Part shown: piece after piece, positions 13,202-27,000 of the stretch
Numbering within the stretch: the stretch's first letter is position 1
Layout of the letters: each line of letters opens with the position of its first letter
NCBI GenBank assembly: GCA_023053545.1
Contig: JAKZAN010000002.1
Span: 2,030,375 to 2,094,374 of the forward strand
Source: Lepidurus packardi
Taxonomy: Eukaryota > Arthropoda > Branchiopoda > Notostraca > Triopsidae
Direction: 5' to 3'
Length of the DNA stretch: 64,000 nt
Position numbers and translations under genes: made by a program
Notes under the pieces: generated by a model
Told to the model about the DNA's origin: nothing
Databases searched by the model: none
What the model saw: only the letters and a program-made list of their open reading frames with translations

Positions 13202-16200
13202 TCACCTCTTTTCTTTGAAGAAAAAGGACTTGCTTGCGGTCCAAAGGGTTTTCTTTTCTTGGTCAGTTTTTATTATCGTTACCTTGTCTCATCCCCAAAT
13301 TAAATTTCTTTTCTTTCTTTTTTTTTTTCAAAAGCGTTAAGTATAAGTTGTACCTTTACTGTTGGTCGTGTGGGGGATTTGTAGATTCTTGACCTCTTCC
13401 TTGGTGAAAAAGGGGGAAAGACATTCATCAAGTTCTATAAGCAGCGCGTGCTTGCACGCCACTTATTCCATGCATATGCAAAGTGACACGCAAAGCAGAT
13501 TAGCATAGCAAAGCCTCTCTTGTGTTATTGCAGAGCGTTAGAGAGGAAAACTGCTTGCATCTATCATCAACTTGGACAGTTCAGTTATTTTCAGAAGTGT
13601 GAAGGCAGAGAAGAGTTCTCTCTTCGCAACCGTATTGCCAGTGATGCAGTGGCTGATTGTCTCAAAACTCGACGAGGAAATTAAATGAATGTAAAGAAAT
13701 TTGCATCACACAGCCCCAGAAGGTACAAAGCACGTGGTGGGTAAAAGCTTCTTAGGAGGTTTTCTTCCAGGGGGAACATACACCCAACACCCGAACTTGG
13801 AAATCTCTTGCTTATGCATTTCAATAAGGTTAAAGTGGAAAAGGTACAGCATAATCAGGAGACTGAAAGGGAAATAGTTACAGCTCTTCAGCAAGCTAGA
13901 GCCCAAGTCAAAAAGTCTAGGCGGCCACCGAATGGGCGGAGAAGTTTCAACAAGTTTTCCAAATTCTCAAATGCAGTCACCAGAAAAGGGCTGAGCTGAG
14001 CTGGAAAACCGCAGTGATACCGAAAGGAACTGATTGCTTCCTGTTACAAGCCTTTTTTTCTTCGTCTTCTTAAGAATGCAGATCGCACTTGTTCTTATCT
14101 TGTGGGGAGGAGAGAGAACCCAACCGAACAGAAAGTTTGTATTTTCTACCCAAAACATAAATTAACCAAAGCTGGAAACCTCTAATTTGAGATCCATTTA
14201 GATCTTAACACCATAAAAAAAAATCTTTACACTTTCACCAAACCATTGAAATGCACTACTTTGTAGGCCAATAATATTCATGCGTTCAACAGACGTACAG
14301 ACCTTAACTTCAAATGTACACTCTATTGTTGAATGTGTCAAATTGCAAAACAAAAATTCGCCAAATTATGCAATAAAAACGCTCCCAATTATAGCATTTA
14401 AAGTGCTTATAATTGCGGCAATTAAAATAAAATTCAGTTTTGCAGTGCAGACTATTCCATCGTATTAAAAGTTCTTGATACTTTTATGCTGATAACGTGA
14501 TTACAACTACAACACTAGTACGGAATAAAAAGGCATTTTACTATGGAAATTTGTAACACTACAAATTTGTAGCAAAACAACGTCAAACTAAATAACATGA
14601 CGGGAGGAGAATTGTTGTGGGTAACAAAGTTTGCAGTGTAACGTCAAAAAATTTGATAACACTCTTAGACTACTTTACTTCGAATATTTACAGACAATGA
14701 AGCGGGTTCCTCTATTTCGGAAAATCCACGCAAAATTGACTCCCAATCTGTTCTACTCGAGTGTACCCGAAAGCTGGTCAGAACAAGCCGGATTTAATTT
14801 AAAAACGAGTCAAGGAAATCATGCATCAAGGTTTTTCTGGCGGCTCCAAGAGTTAGGACCCCTAGTGATCAGGGGGTCCCAAGCTTTTGCCTCTCGTAAG
14901 ATTTTTGGGAATTTTTGCAAGCTGTGTTGGAGGTCCCAACAAAAGCAGCATGTGCTTGCGTTCTTTTGGGGGTTTGCGTTATAATATCTTACCTTACCTA
15001 TCCCCCTCTCCACCAGTAGTCTGTGTTTTAAATAGCTCAAGTTAATCGACTTAAAACGATGCCCGCCAAGCTCAAAATGGATTATCAAGAAGGAAAAAGA
15101 AGAAGCTGTGGGCTCTCTTTGGAGCCTTTTGACCCTTTTGCCCTCGCTCTTTCCCCTTAAGGACACTTTATAAGACTCTCGTCGTGCATGGCGGGATACG
15201 GTGATGGTTTCAATAGAAACCCACGTGCCCAGGATAAACTAGCTTCCCTTATACACTCATTTGGGGAAAAGAGATGCTGTTTTATAGCCAATCGCGCAGT
15301 TTGAAGTAACCAACGTCGTTCAATTGGGATCCAACATGATCCGTGTTGCCTCCGCGTTTGCTGTGGCCATTGCAGCCAACGTTATTGTGGAGGTGGGGGG
15401 TATCAGGACCCCACACCAGGCGATATTTATGCATTTCGTTTTTGTTGCTCAGGTGTCACGAGTGCATCAAGGAAACTGGCTAATTTACCTGTCCGAATAC
15501 GGTAACCCCCCCTCTCACCCCCATATCCTTATCTCGTGTTCCAGTACTAACATACCTACCCTCTTGTCAAACTCTCTTCTCCTGTCTGGAACCCCAAAAG
15601 CTTTGCTAGCTTGATTATAACGTGTCTCTTTTCTAAATTTTCTCGCTTTTTCTTTCCTTTTCCTGGCAGGAAATATCTTTCATAGTGCTGTTTACGAACA
15701 AAACCTTCTTCAAGCATTTAGTAGATAGATTGCAAGTGTTATCTTAGCATCCTCCAAGTGTTTATTTGACTTTTCTTCGGAAAACGAAAGCTTTTTAACA
15801 TTAGAAACGCGCAAGTTGTAAGCCATTTCCGGTTTGGAGAACCCAAAATTCCTTTCAAATTTTCAATACATTTTAGTGTCATTTTTCTTATGATTTCTAG
15901 TTGTAGTGTTGTTGAATAACATTATTTTACCGTATACTTTTTTGTACGAGAATCTATATGAATTTACTGTTGCACCAATTTTGAAATGACCATGCATTAT
16001 TTTTGCAGTGTATACAGAGTAAAGGTCTGAGGTTAAAAAAGAAGGCGGGGCTTAAGTTAATTTGGCTTTCCGTCGAAGTCACGTGGGAAGGTGTATACTG
16101 TATATACGTATTAGAGCGCCGTAGTCTTTACAAGTTTAGTTTATGGACCGATTTCTAATGACTAAAAGGCGCACCATTTGCGCCCGAAATGTTCGAAAAT

Positions 16201-18039
16201 CTTTTCCTTATTTTTCTCTGCTTTTATGTACAGCGAAAGGTCTTAACGAGAAAGGGCGATCTGGAGGGTTAATTCTAACCGTATTAGAGGGTAAGAGCTC
16301 CTGCTGTGAAGTGGATTAGGCCTGAAAACGTTTGGATTGAATCTTCCATTGTTCTGGATCGCCGCGTTTGTGCCGCGTTCATCAAAACATCGTGGAACAA
16401 AAAATAAATAAAAATCTCTCCAAACCGTACAACCAACTGTGGAGCCTGCATTTGTAAAGGTATTAAGAGATGAACGGGTATTTTTTTGTGATTTTTTTTT
16501 CAGGGTGAGAAACGAAATTTATTCGGGTGGTAATTAATGGCCCAAAAGAGGCTAGGCTGTTGGGAATGGAGGAGGGCCAAATTGGCCATAGGATTATATG
16601 TGCAGAGGGGTTTTGCTCGTACATCACTTGCCCATAAACCTTTCTTGTTTTCCTCTTTTTTCGACTTTTTTTTTAAGGTTTTAAGTTTTGACCACATCTG
16701 CCGCTTTGCTTTCCCCGTCCCGCTTGGCTTGACAACCTGTTTTACTAAAGGTATGCCCCATGGTCAAGAAAACGTTCGCTTGCACTCCCACAACCTCATT
16801 AGCACCCAGCGAACAATGGCCGACCTTCTCCAATTAGTAGCTTTCAAATTTTTTCGTTTTCTTTCTACTTCTAAAAACAAAACAAAAATTAAAATGCCAA
16901 AAAAAAAGAAATCCCTTAATTTCCGATCCTTTTTTTTCGTTAGAGGGTCTTTTAATCTTGTTGGAGGATTTTGGAGTAAAAGTCTGCTAGATTTGTTTCT
17001 TGTTTCTTGAGGCTAACCAAGTGTTCGATTCTTGTTTTGGGACGACGAGGTTTATTTCTTCCCCTCCACAAAAGTTGTAAGGTAGCAAAGCATTTTCGAA
17101 GGGCGCCAAGTGAATGGAGCTGGCGCCATGGCTCTTGATAAGACTTCCATTCGGTCAAAGTAAAGTTTTGGTCTTGGTTCTAGTCGTAACCCTGAAAGCC
17201 TTTCTGACGGCCCGAGAGGAAGAAAAAGAGCCAAGAGAGAGAGATACAGATGATGCGTGTCCAATAGCGTCGCATGCAAATTGAGTTGAATAGATAGGCA
17301 GTAGACGGTTGGGGGGGTAAGGGGGGTATATGGGTTTTGGGTTATGAGGGAAAAGCTTAAAGCATGCTCGAAGTGATGAAGAATTGGGCTTTGCTTTTGG
17401 AGGAGGAGACCGGTATTTTTTCTTTACTTGGCGGTCACTTTGTTTATACTTCTTTAAGAGAGAAAAAAAGGCATTTTTTACCAAGTCCAGTAGGAGCGAA
17501 GCCATTTATCAGGAATGGTAAGTGGCATATAAGCTTTTGAATGGGAGGGGGAAAAAGGTTTTTATAACGAAAACTTGTCGCGGGAATATACACACGTGAC
17601 ATCAAGTCCCGTAGCTTTTTTTTCTGAGAAGAAAATAGTCAATTTCTTTTTGTGGCGATTGGCATTACAACGGTTTATTACACCTTGGCATGGACGGAGC
17701 GGAAAAGGGGAGTGTCTTCAAAGATTCCGGAATGCCCTGTTATTTTTTTTTGTTTGAAGGGGAAAAAAAGAGGGAGATTTATACAAGAGTCAATATAGTG
17801 AACATACATCTTTGCTGAGAACACATAATTAAAAAAAGCAATTAGGAATTTTGATTATCGTTCTAATACACTAACAGAATTTCCCTTGAACCACGGATTC
17901 AGTTTTTGTACACATGCAAAAAAAGAAAAAAAAAATATTTCAATAGGAGGAAATAGCACTCGTGAACAGGAATTTACTCTTAAAACATGTTGTTCGTAAA
18001 AGAAAATTGGGTAGCAGAAAATCCACCTGAAGAAGTTTT

Positions 18040-21000
18040 CTAGCTGAGGAGATCGCCGTTCTTTCGTAGCATTTCCAGGCGCATTTCGTGCTCGCGGGCC
18101 TTGATCCTCAAAGCCGCGATGCTGGAGCTCCTGCGGTCCAGTTCGGAGGCGGCTCCTGCACCCGCAAGGGGTGGGGAAGCAGCAGAGGAGTGCGCGGGCG
18201 GATGGGGAGGGCTGCGAGTGGGCGTACTGGCGGACGAAGAGGGGATGGGTGAAGAAGCGGTCGAGACTACTGGCAAAGGCGGTACCGATGTTGGGTGGCT
18301 GATGGCCAACGAGCTGGAAGTTGAGGTGATGGGTGGAGATGAGGCAAAAGGATTCGGGGAATGGTGCATGCCTGGCGGCATTAGGGAGGCTAAAGAAGGA
18401 AACGTAGAGAGAAGCGCATGGTATTCGGCCATAGGGTGGTCACCGTTTTTGGGTCTTTGGGCGGATAAGGTGGCCAGGAGGTTTTGGAAGGAACCCGGTG
18501 GCGGGTAGCATACCGAAGTGTTCAATAAGGAGGAGTTGCGGTAGGCGGCTGCAGCGGCGGCGGCCGCCGAAGGAATGTCACGCAAGGCGGTATAAAAAGG
18601 AGAGGAGGTAGCAGGGTTCAAATAGTGGGTGGGGAAACCCCCGAAGGGCGAAAAAGTGTGGAGGCCCGGAAGGGCGGTTGGGAGGCGAGCGGCGGCTAGG
18701 AAGGCAGCGGTGGCTGCGTCGAACGGTTTGCGCGGGTGCAGGAAAGCCAGCGGATGGGAGCCAGCATGCGGACTCCCGGCTCCGGGCCCGCCAGCGGCGT
18801 GCTGGTGGAAGCTTTGTGGCCCGGCCAGCGACACGGGAATGGAGATGGGTCCCGCTGTTTGTGAAGAAGACCCGGGATGGTGCAGGCCCAGCGGCGTGCC
18901 AGTCGGGTAACCTGGATGGCTGCCGTACGGATGGGCTTGCGGTCCCACTTTTTCCTGCTTACGCCACTTGGCGCGGCGGTTCTGAAACCACACCTACGCA
19001 CACAGAAAAAAAAACCTACCATTAGTTACCCTCCCTTTACTTTACCAACAATTAGATTAAGAAATATCCGTTGGACGTGTTTGAAATATAAACGATTTCC
19101 GCTGGCGAGAAAATTGTTATGTGCCCAGCACATGCAAACTTTTACCGCCTTCCCAAGGTCTGGAACTCTTTCCTCCTTATGGGCTGTTAATGTAAGCAAA
19201 CTTTGTTAGAGGTTGCTTGAATCCTTACTAGATTTTTAGGAAAGTCTCTTGACAGCAATGCCGGGGACATGGGTAATTTAAAGACAGAACTAATTGTTGC
19301 TTCATTAGTGCCTTACGAAAATGATAGTTTAAAGAAAGAAAAGGCTGTCAAATGTTCGCGTTTGGATTAATACGGAGCAAATTGTGTTGGCAATTATTCA
19401 AACCCCGTAACGAATTCTTAAAAACTCGTTTGACAGTAATGTAGAAGGCATTCATGCCCTAAGGCTGCTTATATTATAATGTATAATCTCTTCCTCTTTG
19501 AAAATTTGTAATCCAAAGCAGATTTGCATATATATTTACTTTCCGTTCTGCGCCTGTCTTAAACATGAGAAAATTTACATTCTCAGATTCTCGGAAAAGT
19601 GGGGGAATTCTGTCAGGATGCAGTTGCTTAAACGATATCAACTCCCTTCTTGAAGTGAGTTTATGCAATTCCTAATTGAATGTTCCGCGCTTTGCATTCT
19701 TGAAAGTTAATGTACATATAATTTCCCATCCCTCGAGCAAACATGTGAAACGAACAAGACTTTGGATTACACGTTTTCTGTACTTGTCAGGGTCATCTAT
19801 TACAGTCTTTGTATGAGCAAATTTCGTTCGTAATCTGTTAAGCTTTGACGTACCGGGTAGCAGCAATTTCCCGTGCCAAGTGTCCATAAGAAATTCATTG
19901 TAGGTGTATATGTATATTTTCTACGGTACTATATGTATATTGAATACTGAGGCAAACCCAAAGTTCTGAGAGCTCGCATCCAATTATTTCCCCCTTAAAG
20001 GAAAACCAGACCTTGTTATTTGAGTTAAAACCAAGTTTGGTACTTCTGGGGGACGTCGTGCACATAACCCCTAACTTGGCTGCTAAACTTCCTGTGCAAA
20101 AACTTCGAGCAAGGCGTATTCCCAACTTCCTTTCATTCCGTGTTAGATTCTCTCAATCAGAACAAACTTTGTCCCTGTAATCATACCGGGGCCATGTGTT
20201 GGCTGACTAGCCCAGGATGTCAATTTACAATTCTCACTACTACTATTAGTACTACCTACTATACCAGCCCCCCTTCTTGCTGCTGCTCAAAATTGGTACT
20301 CTGGCTATACACACACAGTTACTCACTTTCGGTAAAATTGACGAGTTTATTTCTAACGCTGTGAAGAACAAAAGATTTTGCCTTTCCTTTTTTTTTACTC
20401 CAACGTGTTAAATTAGCGCTTAAAAAGAGTCGATTGGACGCTTACAACAAAAAGACAAAGATCCAGAAAGAATGAAAAGAGAGAATAGGGAAATATTGCA
20501 ATGAAAGAAGCTGTCTGTGGGGTTTGGGTTATTACATATTCAAAGCGCCATAATGAAAGCTTCCTTGAAAAGTGTCCACTCATGGCGATGTAATTAGCCT
20601 TCGATACGATGGATATAAGGTACCCCTGTTGGCCTTTCCAAAATATGACGGGGACTCTAGCTGCGGGTATTTAGATGGATCTTAACTTACTACGGCAAAG
20701 TTCCTTCGAAGTTTTGAAAGCTTTTACAAAACGTTCGCAAAACGGATGAAGGGAGGGAAAAGGGGGAAGACGGGAGGAAAAAAAGGTTCGAACAAGGGGC
20801 CCCAGCAACGAGGGCAAGTCTCTCGTAGCAGGGGGTTCTCCGAGTCCCAACTTGGCCAAACCGCTGGGTAATAGGAGAACAGCAGGAGGTGCAGGCTTTG
20901 CTACTTGCCGACGCACGGGCAGGTTAATCAAGTGAGAAATTAAATTATGGAATATGTGTGCAGAACATGACTCGGATGGGACTTGGTAAGTTAAGGAAGC

Positions 21001-24000
21001 AAGGCAGTCAATACAAACACTTTCCGTGAAGAGTTTATGGACCGTATTAAACCCCTTTTACCCGCATTTAAACCCCATTAGGAAGTTCGCAGCTTGGGGT
21101 TAAGATAGTTTCCAGAAGCAGATTGGAATAAGGTGTAACAACGTGATACGCCTTGTTCTTCCTTCTCGATCTTAACCCCAAACTATAATTTATTAAAAAG
21201 GGATTTAAGTATAAACTCTGTAATGCCTTTCAGTGTTTCCCCTTTATTTAAAAGCTTTTTAAAATAAGGATTGCAGTTTTTAATTTTTGGAAGGTATAAA
21301 GCAGCCATGTATCATTGGTTTACACACAGCTTTTGCAGGAAGGGAAACAACCTGTCAAGTAAACATTATGGACCGCTTTCATTGAGTTAGAAAGGAGTTA
21401 AGACTCCCCGGGATTTCTGTTTGGGCGAGCGTTAGGGAAGTCGAACAGTTTTTGCTTGTGGAGAGAGAGAGAGAGAGAGGACCTTTGAAGAGCATATATA
21501 ATATACACACAGTAAGCAACTACTGTCCTGCGGTGTGTTCTTGCTGTGCTGATGGCCCCAGCGAAAATTAGACTCATTTAACAAGCGAGCAAGCTTACCT
21601 GGATGCGAGCTTCTGTTAGTCCGATCTTCATGGCCAGTTCCTCTCTGCAAAAACAAACAAAACACAAACATTTCAACAGTTTGTCTTCTTGCTTTGTGCG
21701 CAGTTTCCTCAACTGCCACTTTAAATGTATGAATTGTAAATTAGTATCTCAAACTGTACATTAATGACACTAGAATTTCTCTTCCTAAATCTTGAAACGT
21801 TTCCATTCCATGCTAAATTGTAAAGCAAAGTCTGGATAGTGTTCCTAAGCAATTCCATAACTTCAATAATTACGTGACAAGTCCGTAGGAAATGTTTTTA
21901 AACAGTATAAGTGTTAAATTTTCACTTGAACTCAAATTAAGAATTGAGTTTAATTTGACTTAGGTTGTGTTTCAGTTGAATGCAAGAATACACTTATTGA
22001 ATGTAAGACTATTCTGTTCTATTCTTTGAACAATAAGAGATTCGGTTTGCAGTAGAAAAATTAACGCTAAAATCTTTCGAAAATTGGACATCTCCCGTAA
22101 AATGCGTTAGAGAACACTGTGAAATAAGCGTCAGTTCACTTTTGTTCGCCCTTTTAATGTATACAAAAGTCTCCTTGGTTAGCGTGCCGTTGCTTTGACA
22201 GACGTTCAAGTCTCCGCCCCGTACACATCTAAAAAAAAGCTTAAAGATTCAAAAAAGAAGGGTAACTGTGTATAGAAGAAAAGGTCTCTTATTATGAAAT
22301 ATTGAATGCCACTTTTGGGTAGAGGTGTAATTGCAGCACTGCCGACAAGGCTTAATGAAGCTATCGTGGACAGCGTGCGTGACCAGGTCAGGTCACGAAC
22401 ATCACATCTCTTCTATCCTCCGTACCCTTGTATAGTCGCAAACAGTCGCATAGAATATCCCGCCTTTACTTCTATAATTCGCTCTTTCTTGCTACCATAT
22501 AACATGTCCGCGACCCCCTTTTACGTACAGAATGTCGAAGTTTAATTTTGTCCCTTTTTGCGCCAATTTGAATGTTACCAGACCTGCATAGCGAACCGGA
22601 AACTGAAACTACCCGTGATCAAAGGGGGGAGGACGACAGAGACTCACACACACAGACAGAAGTCATAATTACACATTATTAAGCGAAAAAAAATACTGGA
22701 GCGGTCCTTTACTGGTCTGTAATTCACGTACAGTAAAGCTAAAAACACCCTGAAATCCCGAGATACTGAAATACAGCAATAATGCAATACTAGGCGAAAG
22801 CATGCAAGAAGTCGGTTGAGGTTTCGAGTCCAATTGAGTCGTTTGGACCAGGGTTTGTAACCCCCAATTCAAACCATTGCGAAATTGTCCCATTCAACTC
22901 TCTCCCTTCGAATAATCATGCTCCAATTTTGTGCACAGAGGGTTAGTATAAACCTTTAGTCCCTTAGTAAAGACTATAAAGAACGTTTTTAGACGGTTTA
23001 CCTAGTGAAGACGTCTGGGTAGTGCGTGCGAGAGAACGCTTTTTCCAATTCCTCGAGTTGGAAACTGGTGAAGGTGGTGCGATAGCGGCGTTGTTTACGT
23101 TTGGGAGTAAATTCTTCTGTAACATCCACGTCGCCATGTTCGTCAAGATCCATGTCGGCGTCGTCCGAAGCGGCGTGGTTGTTACTGTTGTGGGTTTGGG
23201 TGTTCCCGCTCGCCGACTCGAAATGATGATGGTGGTGATGGCGGTGGTGATCGTCAGCGTGAGAGACGACATCTTTGGACTCGTCGTCGCCGTCGCCACC
23301 GTCGGATTTGGGGCGGGAAGAAGCCATTCCAAGTAAGGAAGAAGAGGAAGAGGCGGAGGAAGCGGCGGAAGAGGTGCTGTTGGGCGATTTGAGATCTTCT
23401 CGCAGTCGGAAGTTGAGATTGGTGGCCGTTTCGCCCCTTAATGGGGACGCAGAATCGCTGTTGAGATGAGGACGCATCTCTAGTTTGTCTGACACGCCCA
23501 TTGTATGATTCCCCGAAGGAGGGGCTATGCTTGAAGTGGTGCTCGCTTCTGAATTTTCTGTTTTTAAACCAATAAAGGAGAAGTTTAAAATAATTTCCAA
23601 AACCTGTCTTAATAATTAACAATGGCAAATACTTATTTTAATAAATGTTTACAAATTTGCCAATTGAAGTAGTAATCATTTGCTACGTAAATTATTCACA
23701 TTGAAAATTTCATTATTTCAAGTTCAGACTGAATTTAAAAGCGTAGAACCTTAAATTAATTTAAACGAAAAATGAGGAAACAGTTAAGAAAATTTGTAAA
23801 TCGTCGTCGGCAAATACGGCACCATAAAAATAGCATCCGGAAAAAAGAAGGACGAAAATCAACGAAGCATTTGTTTTGGAAAATTGAGCATTCAAGTTTT
23901 TTAAAAATGTGTCTAAATCGAACGAGTTTCGGCCAAACGGCTTAAAAATTTTGAAAAAGCTTGTCAAGTCAAAGAGTTGAGCCATCAGATAAAAAGCTTT

Positions 24001-27000
24001 TACAATGGTCAGTGTTTTTATCTGTGTTTCCCATCACGGAATTGGGGCGAGTAGAGCATTTCTTGTTATTTCTGGCAATAGGTTTCCTGTTTGGCTACTT
24101 TACTTTGAAGTTTGACGGTCAATTTGCTTCTAGCAGTTGGCAAGACACTATTTCCAATGAATTATCCAATAAAATCATCAAAAATACCTCAAACTGTAAA
24201 AATGGAAGATAAAATAGATAATTGTGTAGCTTTGAGCCCAACATTTGGAATAATTTTGAAAGGGGTAAGGGATTTGCGTGTCTTTTCTTTTTTCTCTTTT
24301 CAGTCTAAATTCGGTTTTGGGAAAATGTTTAAAGGCAAATTATGCTAATTCGTGGCTGAGTTTATGTGCGTCGTGGAGCCGCATGTCAGGCACGTCTATG
24401 CCTTTTGCTCTCCCAAATGGCAGATTAATGTAAAAATGAGCCCCGTTGTACGTGTGCAATGGCGCCACGACTTTGGCTATTGCCCGCAGGAGTAACTCAT
24501 CCACCAAAAGGATGCGCCAAAACCTTAAACAAGCCTAATAACCCTTTCCTCCATCACTTGATTCCCTGTACGAAGAAGAAAAAAGGGACCAACTTGTAAC
24601 ACTCGCACAATAAAACCGAAAGAGCGAAAGAAATGTGTAAAAGTTTCTCTCTTTCTTGCTCTGTCTGTCTCTCCACTATGGTAATGAATTGCAAACTTTT
24701 TACACTTGGAGCATTGTTTAGTTTAGCCAAGTCCAAAAACTATAATAACCGTTGCTTTAGGGCCAATTCAACAAAGGAGGCGTGCCTTGAGTTAGGCGCC
24801 TTTTATCAGCTTAAAGACCCTCAATTAGTCTGGGGCTCAATAACCCATGTTTACTTATGAATTTCAATACGAACAACAGGAGTTTTTAGGAACAAGGCCA
24901 AAAGTAACATAGAAATAGAAAAGACAATTTAAACCATGTTGACTGAATTTGAAAACATTTAAGAACTTCGAATGAAGCGTACAAAGATTAAGTAACGTTG
25001 ACAAAGTTTAAACGCAGTTATACGGAGAACCCTGAAATTCATTGTTGGGAAAAGAAACCGAATCCCGAACTCAAATCCGCCCCTCAAAAATGGAAGCCGA
25101 TTATTCACTTCATTAAACTTTGAGCTGTAGACGGCTGATTCCCTTAAAGGGGCAACAAGACAATACGGTAGGAGAAAGCTTGTTCGTTTTTGGCCCAAAA
25201 GCTACTTTACGGGGTCAATCATTTGGACCAAGTTTTGACGACTTGTGAGATACTTAAAACCTTATTTTTAAGTTCTTAACCTTCTTAGTTAAGCTTTGGT
25301 TTAGTGTCCACTTTGGAAGAGCTTCTCTGTAATTGTAACAAAACATGAGACAAGAGGCCCTGGGGGTGTGGGAGGTATGGAAGGAGGGGGGGAAGGGGCT
25401 AAATGATGGTTTATTATGACAAGACTCCCGCAATCCACTCGCTTTGCACTTCCGACCGCTCTAGAAACCAGAAAGTGCTAACAAATAGCCCTGGGACTAG
25501 CAAATTAAACATTATAATGATCACCATTGTCACAGAATGGTTCCAGGAAAGTTGTTCTTGTTTTCCTGCTTTTGGATTCGTTCAATGTGCAAGGAGCCCA
25601 GTGTGTTAGCTGTTGATTATCGCTATTGTGTGCAGAAATCTCAAGCACCTTCAAGTCAAATTGACGGTTTTCTTTTAAAGCAATTAGGTTTAACACTATT
25701 GTGATAATGGACAGATTGTTGGTTTGAATACTAATGGTACTAGAAAGTTTGAAGGATAGTATTTGTAGTCGTTGTAGTTCACTCAAGAACATTTCTTCCA
25801 TTTCGTATTGTGGTGTTTGCGTGATTATAGGCAATTTGTAATACGCGCCTTTGTATATGATCTTTTAATCTTTCGCCAAGTTATCAAACGCGGTAAAACT
25901 CACCTATTTCTTATAGGTCCGATGGATTGACGATTATACGGATATGGGAATGGACTGAGTCGATAATGTCAACAATACTGGTTTAGGCCTAAAAAGTAAT
26001 AAGAACTGGCACGAAGTAAAACTTTCCACTCCGGATGAAGCGCTTGGGTTAAATCAGTTTTCTGAACGGAAGAAATTGACAGTGTAACTTTTGGATTCGA
26101 TTTTGTGTCACAACACGATCTTGACGCGATTAGTAGCAATTATTGACGTGGGGTGAAAGTAAACAATATAACAACGGGTTCTTAACATAAGTGCGAGGTT
26201 GGAAGAGACCGTTGGGAATCAGTCTTAATGCAAAGGTAGCTAACTGGCAACTAAAACTTGGAAGGGACGCGGGCAGGTAGGCCAGCAGGACTTGAGAGAA
26301 GGTGTTCATGCAGGACCTTTTGGGGACGTGCAGCTGCGGGGGATTTTCCATAGTCTTACCAAAGGGGCAACAATAAGAACGTGGGCGACACCTGTAAATC
26401 CCGCCAGGTGCTCAAATGGGGAGGGTTTAGTAACAAGATTTCGTCCATTGGTTGCTTAGAACCCACCGAGAGGGCGGGATTTAGGGGAAGCTTTCTGGTT
26501 TATTTATATAACCTCCAACGTTTTCTAATATTGTATTTTTCATTTTGGAGAGAAAAAGGAACCCACAATAGTCATCTGGGTTTCCGAACTGTATTTCTGC
26601 AGTAATGCTACGTTTCTACATGGATTAACTTTGGAAATTGTGGCGTTTCTGTAGAAATTGTGGGGAATCGCTCGACAGACTTTATTAGGCTAATCCGAAG
26701 TTCGTTGTTGAGGAAATTTTGTTCGATTGCTTGAAGGTTCCAATTCGTAGTTGGTGAGGTTTGGGAGCTTTTCGAACTACGTCCGAGGGAAAACGTTCGA
26801 AAAGACTCAACCCTGTCAGGCTCAGTTAGACTTCATTGTTGGAGAAATTTGTTCGATTGCGTGAAGGCTCAGCTTACATTTGGGGGATATTTGGAAGCCT
26901 TTTTTAGCTGCTTGTATAGGGAAAATGTTCGAAAGGACTTGGTTGAGGCTAGTTGGTGTTCATTGTGGGGAAGAATTTTTGTTCGATTTTGGCCGAAGAT

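Larger units (their letters stand above)
1149..18039. other. 17 kb non-coding stretch between the calpain gene and aristaless
   Basis: I found no gene here. Open frames are short, lack family resemblance and lack consistent splice borders; the longest (172 codons near 7603-8121, - strand) is built on purine/pyrimidine-rich low-complexity sequence. The stretch contains the calpain 3' UTR, small tandem repeats (see separate entries), a 39-nt T run and several mononucleotide-rich tracts. Two patches are noticeably richer in G+C than their surroundings (about 3061-3190 and 18040 onward, the latter being the aristaless exon). The size, lying downstream of a homeobox gene in a genome whose other genes here are packed tightly, suggests cis-regulatory DNA. 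That is inference only. Confidence 0.6.

Noticed and set aside
14631-15166. Overlapping frames of 115-117 codons on both strands
   Set aside because: Neither has a domain, and opposite-strand openness suggests chance.
15324-15614. 96-codon frame starting with a signal-like hydrophobic stretch
   Set aside because: The hydrophobic start is attractive, but no partner exon, domain or homology could be found.
18101-19025. Several long + strand frames antisense to the last aristaless exon
   Set aside because: They mirror the G+C-rich coding exon and carry no domain.
22964-23469. Frames of about 64-124 codons overlapping aristaless exon 2 in other frames and strand
   Set aside because: Shadows of the real exon with repetitive residues such as Thr, Ile and Glu runs.
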